Below, one piece after another: positions 1-10,275 of a stretch of 41,773 bases of DNA. The stretch spans positions 1 to 41,773 of the forward strand of contig JALSIC010000099.1 in assembly GCA_026981935.1 (NCBI GenBank), in the 5' to 3' direction. Under the pieces are notes generated by a model. The model did not search any database and had not been told where the DNA came from. It saw only the letters and a list, made by a program, of their open reading frames with translations. The number at the start of each line of letters is the position of its first letter. Positions within the stretch are counted from its first letter, which is position 1. The position numbers and the translations under genes were made by a program. This DNA comes from Gammaproteobacteria bacterium. Lineage in GTDB: Bacteria; Pseudomonadota; Gammaproteobacteria; SZUA-140.

Positions 1-368
1 GTGACAAGGACAAGGAAGTGCGGCGGAATGTCATCGTCCCTGTCTTTTCGAGCATAGCGGGAAATGACAGTAACCCTGTCATTTCGAGCGCAGCGGGAAA
101 TCTTGGGGTGGTGGGACAGGATTTCTCCCTGCGGTCGAAATGACAAAGGCGTGGGTCGAAGTGACAAAGCCGTGGGTCGCAATGACAAAGGGGTATGGCG
201 GCAATGGCAAGTGAAGTGTGGTGACAAGGACAAGGAAGTGCGGCGGAATGTCATCGTCCCTTTCTTTTCGAGCATAGCGGGAAATGACAGTAACCCTGTC
301 ATTTCGAGCGCAGCGGGAAATCTTGGGGCGGTGGGGCAGGATTTCTCCCTGCGGTCGAAATGACAAAG
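1..368 (+). repeat. 220-bp period direct duplication within the repeat cluster
   Basis: Bases 1-148 recur at 221-368 with three substitutions that I can see (offset 220). The copy therefore includes a full hairpin-type unit plus flanking satellite. Because the window starts at base 1, the duplication may extend further left. Confidence 0.8.
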
Positions 369-530
369 AGTCGAAATGACACTTCTTCGTCATTCCGAGC
401 GCAGCGAGGAATCCAAAGCCGCCGACACAAGATTTCTCCCTTCGGTTGAAATGACAGAGAATTGGGTCGGAAATGACAAGGAAGTGGGGTCGAAGTGACA
501 AAGGGGTGTGGCGGCAATGACAGGGAAGTG
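1..530. repeat. Interspersed repeat cluster upstream of tilS
   Basis: No credible gene is present. The stretch is built from an element seen three times in this window: a hairpin-like unit beginning GTCATTYCGAGCGCAGCG and ending near GGTCGAAATGAC, with shorter satellites of the form GTCGAAATGACAAAG spaced about 20 bp apart. The two arms of each unit are imperfect inverted repeats of each other. Open frames here translate to the low-complexity peptides typical of such repeats (for example SFRAQRGIL, CHFDRREKS) on both strands, which argues against coding. Bases 531-700, between the cluster and tilS, hold the shared terminal module (see findings) and no recognisable promoter. Confidence 0.8.
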
Positions 531-700
531 CCGGGCCTTGGGGCCCGCACCCATCCAGGTTGCAGGGGCCGCACGAAGGCCGCCAGTCATAATTCTCCAT
601 GGCGCAATATCCGCAAGGTTGGCACCGGGGCAGCGCGCCTGCGCATCCCATGCCCCTTCGCCAGGAACGGCGAGGGGCCGCGAAATCATTTTGAACTGCC

Positions 701-2014
701 ATGCGATCCCGATTCTCCGAAATCGTCCAGACCTTGCCTGCCGCGCAGCGCTACTGGGTGGCCTACAGCGGCGGGCGCGATTCCCATGTCCTGCTGCATG
801 CACTGGCCGCGCTGCGTGATGAGCTGCCGGGCAGGCTGTGTGCTATTCATGTCAATCACGGTCTGAGCGTGGATGCCCCACGGTGGGTGGTGCATTGCCG
901 GCGCATCTGCCGGCAGCTCCATGTTCCCCTGGAGGTGCTCGATGTGAATGCGCGGCCGGCCCGTGGCGAGAGCCCGGAAGCGGCGGCGCGGCGTGCGCGT
1001 TATGCGGCCTTCTCCGGCCTGCTGGGCGATGATGACTGCCTGCTGACCGCACATCACCAGGACGATCAGGCGGAGACCCTGCTTCTGCAGCTGCTGCGTG
1101 GCAGCGGACCCCATGGCCTGGCGGCCATGCCACTGCGATCACGGCTCGGCACGGCCTGGCATGTCCGCCCCCTGCTGGATTTTCCCAGATCGGCCCTGGC
1201 GGCCTATGCCCGGGAGGCGGCCCTGGAATGGGTGGAGGACGAGAGCAATTTCGACACCGGGATCCGGCGCAATTTTCTGCGCCACCAGGTCTTTCCCATG
1301 CTGGAGACGCTGTGGCCCGCCTGCGCCAAGACCCTCTCGCGCAGCGCCCGGCATTGTGCCGAGGCCGCCGAGTTGCTGGACGCGCTGGCCCGGCAGGACT
1401 TGAAAGAGATCGCCGCGGAAGAAGGGGCGTCGCGGCTCGGTATCGAGCCCCTGCTGCGCCTTGCGCCGGCACGCCGCCACAATGTCCTGCGTTACTGGCT
1501 GCGCAGCCTTGGCCTGCCCCTGCCACGGACGGCGCATCTGCAGCGCATCGAGGAAGACCTGCTGACTGCCGCGCCCCACCGCGAGCCGCAGGTGTGCTGG
1601 GAAGGGGTGGAACTGCGCCGCTACCGGGGCTGGCTCCATGTCCTGCGGCCGCAGGCGGTTTTCGATAAGAGCATCGTTTTGAGCTGGGACTTGCATTCGC
1701 CCCTGGCCCTGCCGGGTGGCAACGGCAGCCTCCGGGCCCATCCCGTGGAAGGGGAAGGACTGGCGCGACGCCATTGTCGCCAGGGTGTCACCGTCCGCTA
1801 CCGCCGCGGGGGAGAGCGCTGCCGCCTGGCCGATGGGCACCACCATCCTCTGAAGAAGCTGCTGCAGGAAGAAGGCGTACCGCCCTGGGAACGGGCGCGC
1901 CTGCCCCTGGTTTTTCTGGAGGATGAACTGGTGGCCGTGGGGGACATCTGGTTGAGTCCCCTTTACCGTGCCGCCGCCGGAGAGCCGGGCTGGCGCATTG
2001 AATGGCAGCGCTGA
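701..2014 (+). CDS. tilS: tRNA(Ile)-lysidine synthase TilS
   Basis: A 437-residue protein that would attach lysine to C34 of tRNA-Ile(CAU), changing its decoding from AUG to AUA; it is a cytoplasmic ATP-dependent enzyme. The N-terminal PP-loop signature SGGRDS is at residues 23-28, and the family motif HHQDDQAETLL follows about 100 residues later. A segment RNFLRHQVFP and a C-terminal substrate-binding region complete the usual long-form architecture of proteobacterial TilS. The ATG at 701 puts the PP-loop at the expected distance from the N-terminus. No strong Shine-Dalgarno sequence is visible before it. The repeat-rich region precedes it, so its upstream partner, if any, lies outside the window. 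Confidence 0.95.
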   Translation: MRSRFSEIVQTLPAAQRYWVAYSGGRDSHVLLHALAALRDELPGRLCAIHVNHGLSVDAPRWVVHCRRICRQLHVPLEVLDVNARPARGESPEAAARRARYAAFSGLLGDDDCLLTAHHQDDQAETLLLQLLRGSGPHGLAAMPLRSRLGTAWHVRPLLDFPRSALAAYAREAALEWVEDESNFDTGIRRNFLRHQVFPMLETLWPACAKTLSRSARHCAEAAELLDALARQDLKEIAAEEGASRLGIEPLLRLAPARRHNVLRYWLRSLGLPLPRTAHLQRIEEDLLTAAPHREPQVCWEGVELRRYRGWLHVLRPQAVFDKSIVLSWDLHSPLALPGGNGSLRAHPVEGEGLARRHCRQGVTVRYRRGGERCRLADGHHHPLKKLLQEEGVPPWERARLPLVFLEDELVAVGDIWLSPLYRAAAGEPGWRIEWQR

Positions 2015-2047
2015 CGATGCGGAACCGGCCGCGCTTCTCCCTTCCGC

Positions 2048-2089
2048 CCTCTGTCCTCCGTCCTCTGTCCTCTGTCCTCTGTCCTCTGA
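2048..2089 (+). repeat. 7-bp tandem repeat (CCTCTGT)
   Basis: Six consecutive heptamers, CCTCTGT with variants CCTCCGT and CCTCTGA, end exactly at the acs stop codon (TTA at 2090-2092 on the plus strand). The tilS and acs genes converge here, and the repeat fills the gap. No hairpin terminator is visible. Confidence 0.85.
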
Positions 2090-4057
<1,968 letters not shown>

Positions 4058-4091
4058 TGTTGTTCTCCCACGGCTTGTATCCCGGGGATCA

Positions 4092-4121
4092 ATTGTAGAG
4101 CAAAACCGCGGGCCACGTCAG
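4092..4121 (-). promoter_or_regulatory. Candidate sigma70 promoter of acs
   Basis: On the minus strand there is a -35-like CTGACG (4121-4116), an 18-bp spacer and a -10-like TACAAT (4097-4092). The -10 is one mismatch from consensus and the -35 two. Transcription would start about 28 bp upstream of the acs ATG. Confidence 0.4.
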
Positions 4122-4133
4122 TCATTGACGTGG
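4113..4133. promoter_or_regulatory. Inverted repeat overlapping the acs -35 (possible operator)
   Basis: Perfect 8-bp arms CCACGTCA and TGACGTGG are separated by 5 bp. The repeat covers the candidate acs -35 box, which fits an operator. It could also be a weak hairpin ending the dksA transcript, but no U-tract follows it on the minus strand. Confidence 0.4.
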
Positions 4134-4173
4134 TGAAAGAGGGGCAGGGACGGAATGGGGACAGGCGGCGTAA

Positions 4174-4857
4174 TCAGCCGAGACTCTGTTTCTCGCGGAT
4201 CTCGTCCAGGGTCTTGCAGTCGATGCAGAGCGTGGCAGTGGGGCGGGCCTCGAGGCGGCGTATGCCGATCTCCACCCCGCAGACCTCGCAATAGCCGTAG
4301 TCCAGGCTGTCCAGCTTGGCCAGGGATTCGTCGATCTTCTTGATGAGTTTGCGCTCCCGGTCGCGGGTACGCAGTTCAAGGGCGAATTCGGATTCCTGGC
4401 TGGCACGATCGTTGGGGTCGGGGAAGTTGGCCGCCTCGTCCTGCAGGTGATGTACGGTGCGTTCCATCTCCTCCAGCAGCTCCCGCTTCCAGTTCTCGAG
4501 GATGGCGCGGAAATGGGCCCGCTGCTGGGCATTCATGTATTCCTCGCCCTTTTTCTCCTTGTAGGGAACGAAGGCGCCGACCTCCAGGGTCGAGCTGCGG
4601 GGTTTCGTGCTTTTCTTTGCGGTTTGCTTCGCGGTTTTTTTCGCGGCGGTTTGGGCGGTGCCTTTCTTGCTGCTGGGGTTCCTGGCGGCAGCGGCCTTGC
4701 CGGTCTTGGACTTGGTCGCCGCCTTCTTCTTGGCGACAGGCTTCTTTTTTGCGACAGCCTTCTTGCCGGCCGCGGATCTGGCCTTGGTGGCAGCCTTCTT
4801 CGTGGCCTTTTTCTTCACCGTCTTGGTGCGCGCAGACTTTTTCTTTGCAACCGCCAT
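4174..4857 (-). CDS. dksA: DksA-type RNA polymerase-binding regulator with a lysine-rich N-terminal extension
   Basis: A 227-residue protein. Residues 95-227 form a canonical DksA: a coiled coil whose tip carries the DPND motif (D147 and D150, equivalent to the conserved acidic tip residues of E. coli DksA), then a four-cysteine zinc finger (C190, C193, C211, C214) and the C-terminal helix EIREKQ. Such proteins enter the RNA polymerase secondary channel and act with ppGpp. Residues 1-90 are an added lysine/alanine-rich tail (29 lysines by my count) resembling histone H1-like or AlgP-like tails, making the protein about 75 residues longer than E. coli DksA. The ATG has a GGAG eight bases upstream. 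It lies upstream of acs on the same strand. Confidence 0.93.
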   Translation of the reverse strand: MAVAKKKSARTKTVKKKATKKAATKARSAAGKKAVAKKKPVAKKKAATKSKTGKAAAARNPSSKKGTAQTAAKKTAKQTAKKSTKPRSSTLEVGAFVPYKEKKGEEYMNAQQRAHFRAILENWKRELLEEMERTVHHLQDEAANFPDPNDRASQESEFALELRTRDRERKLIKKIDESLAKLDSLDYGYCEVCGVEIGIRRLEARPTATLCIDCKTLDEIREKQSLG

Positions 4858-4899
4858 GATGTGTCTCCAGACATGCCGTCGATGAAAATGAAGCGGCTA

Positions 4900-4928
4900 T
4901 ATATACCAGAATGGATATTGGGATACAA
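4900..4928 (-). promoter_or_regulatory. Candidate dksA promoter
   Basis: On the minus strand TTGTAT (4928-4923), a 17-bp spacer and TATATA (4905-4900) lie about 43 bp before the dksA start in a locally AT-rich patch. The -35 match is poor. Confidence 0.3.
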
Positions 4929-4993
4929 CAAGTTATCTCTGGCAGGAACTGCGGAATCGTCGACCCCGCTCAGTCGCCGTGCCGGGCGGGCAG

Positions 4994-5033
4994 GATGAGC
5001 CGGTTTGAGCCGGGATGAGCTGGGATGAGCTGG
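4994..5033 (+). repeat. Four 10-bp tandem repeats
   Basis: Units GATGAGCCGG, TTTGAGCCGG, GATGAGCTGG and GATGAGCTGG are consecutive, with an exact 10-bp period. They lie in the gap between the divergent dksA and the HAD hydrolase gene. Confidence 0.7.
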
Positions 5034-5150
5034 GCGGCGAAACAGGCTATGCTGTAGCGTTCTTGCCGGATCGCCTGCCGGCGCGGCGGCACGGGAAGAG
5101 CCGTCTGAGATATGGTTGATCGACAGAGAAGAACGGGGGAGAGCAGGATT

Positions 5151-5924
5151 TTGAGCGCATTACGGGCCTTGATATTCGACGTGGACGGGACACTGGCGGA
5201 TACCGAAGGAGAAGGTCATCTGCCTGCCTTCAACGAGGCCTTTGCGGCAGCGGGTCTGGACTGGCACTGGTCACCGGCGCTGTATCGTGAACTGCTGTCT
5301 GTTGCCGGCGGCAGGGAACGCCTGCGCCATTACATGACCCATTACCTGCCCCCCGAGCAGCGTCCTGAAGATGTGGCCGGTCTGGCAACACGCCTGCATC
5401 AGGACAAGAACCGCCGATACGAGACCCTGCTGCGGGCCGGACGCATCGGCCTGCGTCCCGGTGTTGCCCGCCTCCTGGGCGAAGCCCGCGAGGCGGGGCT
5501 CACGCTGGCCATTGCCACCACCTCCGTGCGGGAGAACGTGCTCACGCTGCTCCAATGCACCCTGGGCAGCGAAGCACCGAATTGGTTCCAGGTGATGGCC
5601 ACGGCCGACGAAGTGACGGAGAAAAAGCCGTCTCCCAGGGTATACGAATACACGCTGGATGCACTGGGAATGGCGCCGTCGCAATGCCTGGTCTTCGAGG
5701 ATTCGGAAAACGGCCTGCACGCCGCCCGGGCGGCGGGGCTGGAGACCATCGTGGCCGTGAATGCCTTCACCCGAGATGGCCGTTTCGATGACGCCCTTCT
5801 GGTGCTCGATCACTGGGGCGAGCCGGACCGTCCCTGCCGGGTGCTGGGCGGACGCCGGCGCGACCGTTTCGATGCCGCGCGTCCCTGGCTCGATCTGGCG
5901 CAATTGCGGCGACTGCGGCCATGA
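5151..5924 (+). CDS. HAD-superfamily hydrolase, CbbY-like
   Basis: A predicted phosphatase or phosphomutase of the HAD subfamily IA, closest in appearance to CbbY proteins. Motif I FDVDGTLADTE gives nucleophile D10 and acid/base D12. A helical cap follows, then motif II (ATTS), the lysine in TEKKPSPRVY, and motif IV FEDSENGLHAARAAG. I chose the TTG at 5151 because GGGGGAG lies 9 bp upstream and the motif then sits at the usual distance from the N-terminus; an in-frame ATG at 5112 would add 13 residues but has a poor ribosome site. The stop overlaps the next start by ATGA. CbbY proteins of autotrophs dephosphorylate xylulose-1,5-bisphosphate, but there are no Calvin-cycle genes here to support that substrate. 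Confidence 0.85.
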   Translation: MSALRALIFDVDGTLADTEGEGHLPAFNEAFAAAGLDWHWSPALYRELLSVAGGRERLRHYMTHYLPPEQRPEDVAGLATRLHQDKNRRYETLLRAGRIGLRPGVARLLGEAREAGLTLAIATTSVRENVLTLLQCTLGSEAPNWFQVMATADEVTEKKPSPRVYEYTLDALGMAPSQCLVFEDSENGLHAARAAGLETIVAVNAFTRDGRFDDALLVLDHWGEPDRPCRVLGGRRRDRFDAARPWLDLAQLRRLRP

Positions 5925-7108
5925 AGACCGCATCACCCAGGCTTGCCAGCCGCATGGCGGGCATCCAGCCCTTTCATGTCATGGACGTCCTGGCCCGGGC
6001 GCGCGCCCTGGAGGCTGCCGGCCGGGATATCGTGCACATGGAGATCGGCGAGCCCGATTTCACCGCGCCGGCCGGGGTGGTGGCGGCGGGTGTCGCCGCC
6101 TTGCGGGCGGGAGAGACCCACTATACCCCCGCCGCCGGACTGCCCGCCCTGCGCGAGGCGGTTGCCGGCCATTATCGTGCCTGTTATGGCCTCGATGTGG
6201 CGCCGGAGCGGATCCTGATCACGCCCGGGGCCTCGGGTGCCCTGCTGCTGGCGCTGGCCGTGCTGCTGGATCCCGGCGACCAGGTGCTGCTCTGCGACCC
6301 CGGTTATCCCTGCAACCGCCACTTCGTGCGTCTCCTGGAAGGGGAGGCCGTGGCCCTGCCGGTGGATGCCACGACGCACTGGCAGCCCACGGCAGAGCAG
6401 ATTGCCTCCATTTGGGGGCCGCGTACCCGCTGCCTGATGCTGGCCTCGCCCGCCAATCCCACCGGCACCCTCATTTCAGAGACGGTGCTGCGCCGGATCG
6501 AGACACGGGTCCGGGAGCGGGGCGGTGTTCTCATCGTGGACGAGATCTATCACGGGCTGGTCTATGAAGAAGCGCCGCCCAGTGCCCTGGCCTTGCCCGG
6601 CCCCGTTTTTGTCATCAACAGTTTCTCCAAGTATTTCGGCATGACCGGCTGGCGCCTGGGCTGGCTGGTGGCGCCGCCTGAATATGTCCCGGCCCTGGAA
6701 CGCCTGGCCCAGAACGTGTTCCTGGCGGCCCCCACGCCCGCGCAGCATGCCGCCCTGGCGGCCTTCTCGGAAGACGCCCGGGCCGAGTACGAGCGCAGGC
6801 GCGAGATATTCCGCGAGCGCCGTGATTTTCTGGTTCCAGCGCTGGAAGCACTGGGATTCGGGATCACAGTCCGCCCCCAGGGTGCGTTCTATGTCTACGC
6901 CGACTGCAGCGCCTTCGGGTCCGACAGCCTTGCCTTCTGCCGCCGCCTGCTGGAAGCGGCCGGTGTGGCGGTCACGCCAGGCTGTGATTTTGGTGATCAC
7001 GAAGCCGGCCGGCATGTGCGTTTTGCCTACACGACAGGGCTGGAGCGTCTTCGGGAGGGCGTGAGACGTCTGCAGACATTCCTCCAGGAGCGAGGTGAGG
7101 AGGGCTGA
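5921..7108 (+). CDS. Class I/II PLP-dependent aminotransferase
   Basis: A 395-residue fold-type I aminotransferase. Visible features are the N-terminal GEPDF motif (residues 43-47), SPANPTG with N179, the DEIYHGL segment with D207 and Y210, the Schiff-base lysine K237 in NSFSKYFGMTGWRLGW, and a C-terminal arginine in HVRFAY that would bind the substrate carboxylate. This resembles aspartate/alanine-type aminotransferases (AlaC/PatA-like). The amino donor cannot be fixed from sequence. Translation is coupled to the preceding HAD gene by an ATGA overlap, and the next HAD gene begins directly after its stop, so the three genes probably form one operon. Confidence 0.9.
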   Translation: MKTASPRLASRMAGIQPFHVMDVLARARALEAAGRDIVHMEIGEPDFTAPAGVVAAGVAALRAGETHYTPAAGLPALREAVAGHYRACYGLDVAPERILITPGASGALLLALAVLLDPGDQVLLCDPGYPCNRHFVRLLEGEAVALPVDATTHWQPTAEQIASIWGPRTRCLMLASPANPTGTLISETVLRRIETRVRERGGVLIVDEIYHGLVYEEAPPSALALPGPVFVINSFSKYFGMTGWRLGWLVAPPEYVPALERLAQNVFLAAPTPAQHAALAAFSEDARAEYERRREIFRERRDFLVPALEALGFGITVRPQGAFYVYADCSAFGSDSLAFCRRLLEAAGVAVTPGCDFGDHEAGRHVRFAYTTGLERLREGVRRLQTFLQERGEEG

Positions 7109-7849
7109 ATGCCGCGTCAGATGCAGATCCAGCGATATGCCGACAGATTCCGCCTGCTCGTCTTCGACTGGGACGGCACCCTCATGGATTCGCAGGGGCG
7201 AATCGTCGCCTGTCTGGCCCGCGCCCTGGAGGAGACCGGCCTGCCGCCTCTGCCGCCGGAAAGGCTCTCCAACGTCATCGGCCTGGGGCTGCCCGAGGCG
7301 GCCCGGCAACTGCTGCCTCATGTCCATGAAAGGGTGGTGGAGCGCTTCATCGCGGCCTACCGCCGCCACTATCTGTCGGACAAGGGTGAGGCGACCCCCC
7401 TGTTTCCCGGTGCGCGCGAGACACTCCAGACCCTGCGCGAGGCGGGTTTCCTGCTGGCCGTGGCCACGGGCAAGAGCCGGCGCGGCCTGGCGCGCTCCCT
7501 GGAAGAGACGGGCTGCGGCGATCTGTTTCTCGCCAGCCGCTGTGCCGACGAATGTTTTTCCAAGCCCCATCCGCAGATGCTCCAGGATATCATGACGGAC
7601 CTGGATACCCCGCCGGAGCAGACGCTGATGATCGGCGATACCGAATACGATCTGCTCATGGCCGCCAATGCGGGCACGGCGTCCGTGGCGGTGAGTTACG
7701 GTGTGCATGAGCGCGAACGCCTGCTGTCCCACGCGCCCCTGGCATGCCTGGATGCCATCGAGGAAATCGTCCCCTGGCTGGGGTTGGATGAAGGACCGGA
7801 AGAAGCGGATCGGGCAACAGGCTTTCGCGACGCAGGGCGGGAGGCGTAG
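7109..7849 (+). CDS. HAD-IA phosphatase (Gph-like), upstream of sppA
   Basis: A 246-residue HAD-superfamily phosphatase. Motif I is FDWDGTLMDS (nucleophile D20, D22), motif II ATGKS, then a lysine in FSKPHP and motif IV GDTEYD. The cap is of the small helical phosphoglycolate-phosphatase type. The ATG at 7109 follows AGGAGG by 5 bp and directly abuts the aminotransferase stop. In many gammaproteobacteria a gene of this kind sits beside sppA and rluC; here sppA follows after 36 bp, and no rluC is present. Substrate unknown. Confidence 0.87.
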   Translation: MPRQMQIQRYADRFRLLVFDWDGTLMDSQGRIVACLARALEETGLPPLPPERLSNVIGLGLPEAARQLLPHVHERVVERFIAAYRRHYLSDKGEATPLFPGARETLQTLREAGFLLAVATGKSRRGLARSLEETGCGDLFLASRCADECFSKPHPQMLQDIMTDLDTPPEQTLMIGDTEYDLLMAANAGTASVAVSYGVHERERLLSHAPLACLDAIEEIVPWLGLDEGPEEADRATGFRDAGREA

Positions 7850-7885
7850 AATCGTAACCGGCGTCAAGGTGAGGAGTATCGGCAG

Positions 7886-8929
7886 ATGGATGAGGACAAC
7901 AAGCAGGATCCGTGGCTGCGGGAAAAACCCGCCTCAACGGCAGAGACACAGGCGGGCGGGCAGACGGGAACAGGCGGAGGACGAGACGGCAAAAAGAAGG
8001 ACGGTGAAGGCTGGGAGCGTGAGGTACTGGAACGCCTGGTGTTCGCCGCCCTGCGGGAACAGCGCCGCGCGCGCCGCTGGGGGATTTTCTTCAAGCTGAC
8101 GCTGATCCTGTACCTGGTGGCCGTCTTCGTGGTCTACATGCCGGAGGACCTGGGGGGCGATGCCCTGCCCACGGGCAAGCACACCGCCCTGGTGGAGGTC
8201 CGGGGCGTGATTGCCGATGACGCCGAGGCCAATGCCGACACCATCGTCAGCGGCCTGCGCGATGCCTTCAAGAACAAGCACGTGGCGGGTATCATCCTGC
8301 GCATCAACAGCCCCGGCGGCAGCCCCGTGCAGGCCGGGTATGTCAATGACGAGATCGCCCGCCTGCGGGAGAAATACCCGGACAAGCGCCTCTACGCCGT
8401 GGTCACCGATGTCTGCGCCTCGGGCGGTTACTATATTGCGGCCGCCGCCGACGAGATCTACGCCGACAAGGCGAGCCTGGTGGGCTCCATCGGCGTGCTC
8501 ATGAACGGTTTCGGTTTCGTGGATGCCATGAAGAAGCTGGGCGTGGAGCGTCGTCTCATCACGGCAGGTGAGCACAAGGGGTTCATGGATCCCTTCTCGC
8601 CCCTGAAGGAAGAGGAGCGCAATCACATCCAGGCCATGCTGGACGATATACACCGGCAGTTCATCGCCACCGTGAAGGCGGGCCGTGGCGAGCGCCTCAA
8701 GGACGATCCACGCCTGTTCAGCGGCCTCATCTGGACGGGAGAACAGGCCCTGGAACTGGGCCTGATCGATGGCCTTGGCAGCAGCAGTTATGTGGCCCGC
8801 GAGATCATCGGCGCCGAGAAGATCGTCGATTACACCCGCCGTCGTCCCTACCTGGAGCGTCTCGCCGAGCGTCTCGGCAGTGGCGTGGCCCAGGCGCTGC
8901 AATCCCTGTGGGCAGGGCAGGTGAGGTGA
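7886..8929 (+). CDS. sppA: S49-family (SppA-like) membrane peptidase
   Basis: A 347-residue single-domain signal peptide peptidase homologue. A charged N-terminal tail (1-65) precedes one membrane segment (about 67-85, IFFKLTLILYLVAVFVVY), with the protease domain expected in the periplasm. The nucleophile is S179 in CASGGYY. K231 in EHKGFMDPFSP is 52 residues later, the same spacing as the Ser/Lys dyad of Bacillus SppA. The length is about half that of the double-domain E. coli SppA. The long hydrophilic N-terminus before the membrane anchor is characteristic of this short gammaproteobacterial form. AGGAG lies 11 bp before the ATG. Confidence 0.9.
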   Translation: MDEDNKQDPWLREKPASTAETQAGGQTGTGGGRDGKKKDGEGWEREVLERLVFAALREQRRARRWGIFFKLTLILYLVAVFVVYMPEDLGGDALPTGKHTALVEVRGVIADDAEANADTIVSGLRDAFKNKHVAGIILRINSPGGSPVQAGYVNDEIARLREKYPDKRLYAVVTDVCASGGYYIAAAADEIYADKASLVGSIGVLMNGFGFVDAMKKLGVERRLITAGEHKGFMDPFSPLKEEERNHIQAMLDDIHRQFIATVKAGRGERLKDDPRLFSGLIWTGEQALELGLIDGLGSSSYVAREIIGAEKIVDYTRRRPYLERLAERLGSGVAQALQSLWAGQVR

Positions 8930-9001
8930 ATCCGGCAGCCGGACGTTCGCGGCCAGGGGGTCGCGCCTGCTGAAGGGCAGGGTCCCTGTGCGAAAGGCGC
9001 T

Positions 9002-9604
9002 TCAGCCGGTGGAAAGGATCTCAACGCCTTCGGCCCTGAGCATCTCGCACAGGCGGATGAGGGGCAGTCCGATGAGGGCGGTGGGATCGTTGCCGTGCAT
9101 GCGTGACAGCAGCGCAATACCCAGTCCCTCGGACTTGAAGGCCCCGGCGCAGTCGTAGGGTGACTCGCGGCGCAGATAGTTTTCGATCTCCGCCGGGCTC
9201 AATTCCCGGAAGGTGACCTCACAGGGCACCAGGTCCAGATGGCGGCGCCCGCTGCCCGCATTGAAGACGCACAGGGCGGTATGAAAACACAGCGTACGGC
9301 CCGAGGCCCGGGCAAGCTGCTCCCGGGCACGCTCGAAGCCGCCCGGCTTGCCCATGATTTCCTGTCCCAGAGCCGCGACCTGGTCCGAAGCGATGACGAG
9401 CCCCGCCGCGAGGCGGGATGCCACGGCGCGGGCCTTGGCCTCGGCCAGGCGCATCGCCATCGCCGGGGGTGACTCTCCCGCCAGCCGGCATTCCTCCACG
9501 GCAGGCACCTCCACGGTGAAGGGCAGTCCCAGGCGTTGCAGCAGGGCCTTGCGGTAGGGAGAACCGGAGGCCAGGACGAGCTTGAGGGGGGATTGTCCGG
9601 GCAT
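9002..9604 (-). CDS. yceF: Maf-family nucleotide pyrophosphatase, YceF type (7-methyl-GTP)
   Basis: A 200-residue Maf/Ham1-type house-cleaning pyrophosphatase. It begins with LVLASGSPYR (substrate loop), has the catalytic aspartate in IASDQV, and carries the C-terminal block CAGAFKSEGLGI and TALIGLPLI that matches E. coli YceF, which prefers 7-methyl-GTP. The divergent position beside yceD-rpmF-plsX is the same as in E. coli and supports the YceF subfamily over YhdE. The gene converges with sppA; the 72-bp gap holds only short weak hairpins. Confidence 0.93.
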   Translation of the reverse strand: MPGQSPLKLVLASGSPYRKALLQRLGLPFTVEVPAVEECRLAGESPPAMAMRLAEAKARAVASRLAAGLVIASDQVAALGQEIMGKPGGFERAREQLARASGRTLCFHTALCVFNAGSGRRHLDLVPCEVTFRELSPAEIENYLRRESPYDCAGAFKSEGLGIALLSRMHGNDPTALIGLPLIRLCEMLRAEGVEILSTG

Positions 9605-9635
9605 GGGCGTGTGTCTTCAGAATATGTAATGATTT

Positions 9636-9664
9636 TTGACAGTTAGCACAACAATGCCTATGAT
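9636..9664 (+). promoter_or_regulatory. Strong sigma70 promoter of the yceD-rpmF-plsX-fab operon
   Basis: A consensus -35 TTGACA (9636-9641), a 17-bp spacer and TATGAT (9659-9664, five of six). The yceD ATG is at 9673, only 8 bp after the -10, so the predicted start (about 9671) would give an essentially leaderless yceD mRNA. The GGAGG at 9666-9670 would then not be in the transcript. Confidence 0.75.
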
Positions 9665-9672
9665 GGAGGGTT

Positions 9673-10194
9673 ATGTCAAACCGCCTGCCCGAAAGTATCC
9701 GGCCCCTGGATCTGGTACGCGCCGGGGCGCGCATGGAAGGGGAACTCGGTCTGCGGGGCATGACGCGCCTGGCGGGGCGTCTGGCAGCCGACAGGGGAGC
9801 GGTGCGCGTCTCCTTGCATTTCGGCCGGAACGGCGGAAATGTCAGATATATCAAGGGGCGCGTGGAGACCGTTCTGGAACTGACCTGCCAGCGTTGCCTG
9901 GAGGTCATGCAATTTCCGGTTGATATTGGCGTCTCCCTCGGTATCATAGGCGCCGCCGCTGAAGCGGAACGGCTGCCTGCGGAGTACGAGCCGCTGCTGC
10001 TGGGGGAATCCGAGGCCGTGAGCCTCGTGGAGCTGGTGGAGGACGAACTGCTCCTGGCCCTGCCCATTGTGGCCCGCCACGCCCTCGAGGCCTGTTACGC
10101 TGCCGGCGTGGTGCAGGAAGCCGGAGCCGCGGCGCCGGGGCAGGAGACGCATCGTCCCTTTGCCGGTCTGGCGGACCTGATGAAGTCGCGCTGA
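9673..10194 (+). CDS. yceD: YceD/DUF177 protein
   Basis: A 173-residue DUF177 protein. It has the conserved LTCQRCLEVMQFPV segment with the paired cysteines and a VEDELLLALPIVARH block, followed later by a cysteine and the C-terminal PFAGLADL, in the same order as E. coli YceD. The family is linked to large-subunit rRNA/ribosome metabolism, and its gene is almost always beside rpmF, as here. The start at 9673 is supported by alignment of the N-terminal segment to YceD (LPESIRPLDLVRAG) and by a close GGAGG, though the upstream promoter leaves little or no leader. Confidence 0.93.
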   Translation: MSNRLPESIRPLDLVRAGARMEGELGLRGMTRLAGRLAADRGAVRVSLHFGRNGGNVRYIKGRVETVLELTCQRCLEVMQFPVDIGVSLGIIGAAAEAERLPAEYEPLLLGESEAVSLVELVEDELLLALPIVARHALEACYAAGVVQEAGAAAPGQETHRPFAGLADLMKSR

Positions 10195-10275
10195 AGAAGC
10201 CGGACCGGAAAAGTCGAACCGGAGAAGTCGAATCGGGACCGCGGGCCCCATCGAAAATGACACAGGAGTAGAACC

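Noticed and set aside
79-803. Several overlapping open frames in the first repeat cluster
   Set aside because: Peptides on both strands are translations of the repeat (for example SFRAQR, CHFDRREKS), with no ribosome sites and no family resemblance.
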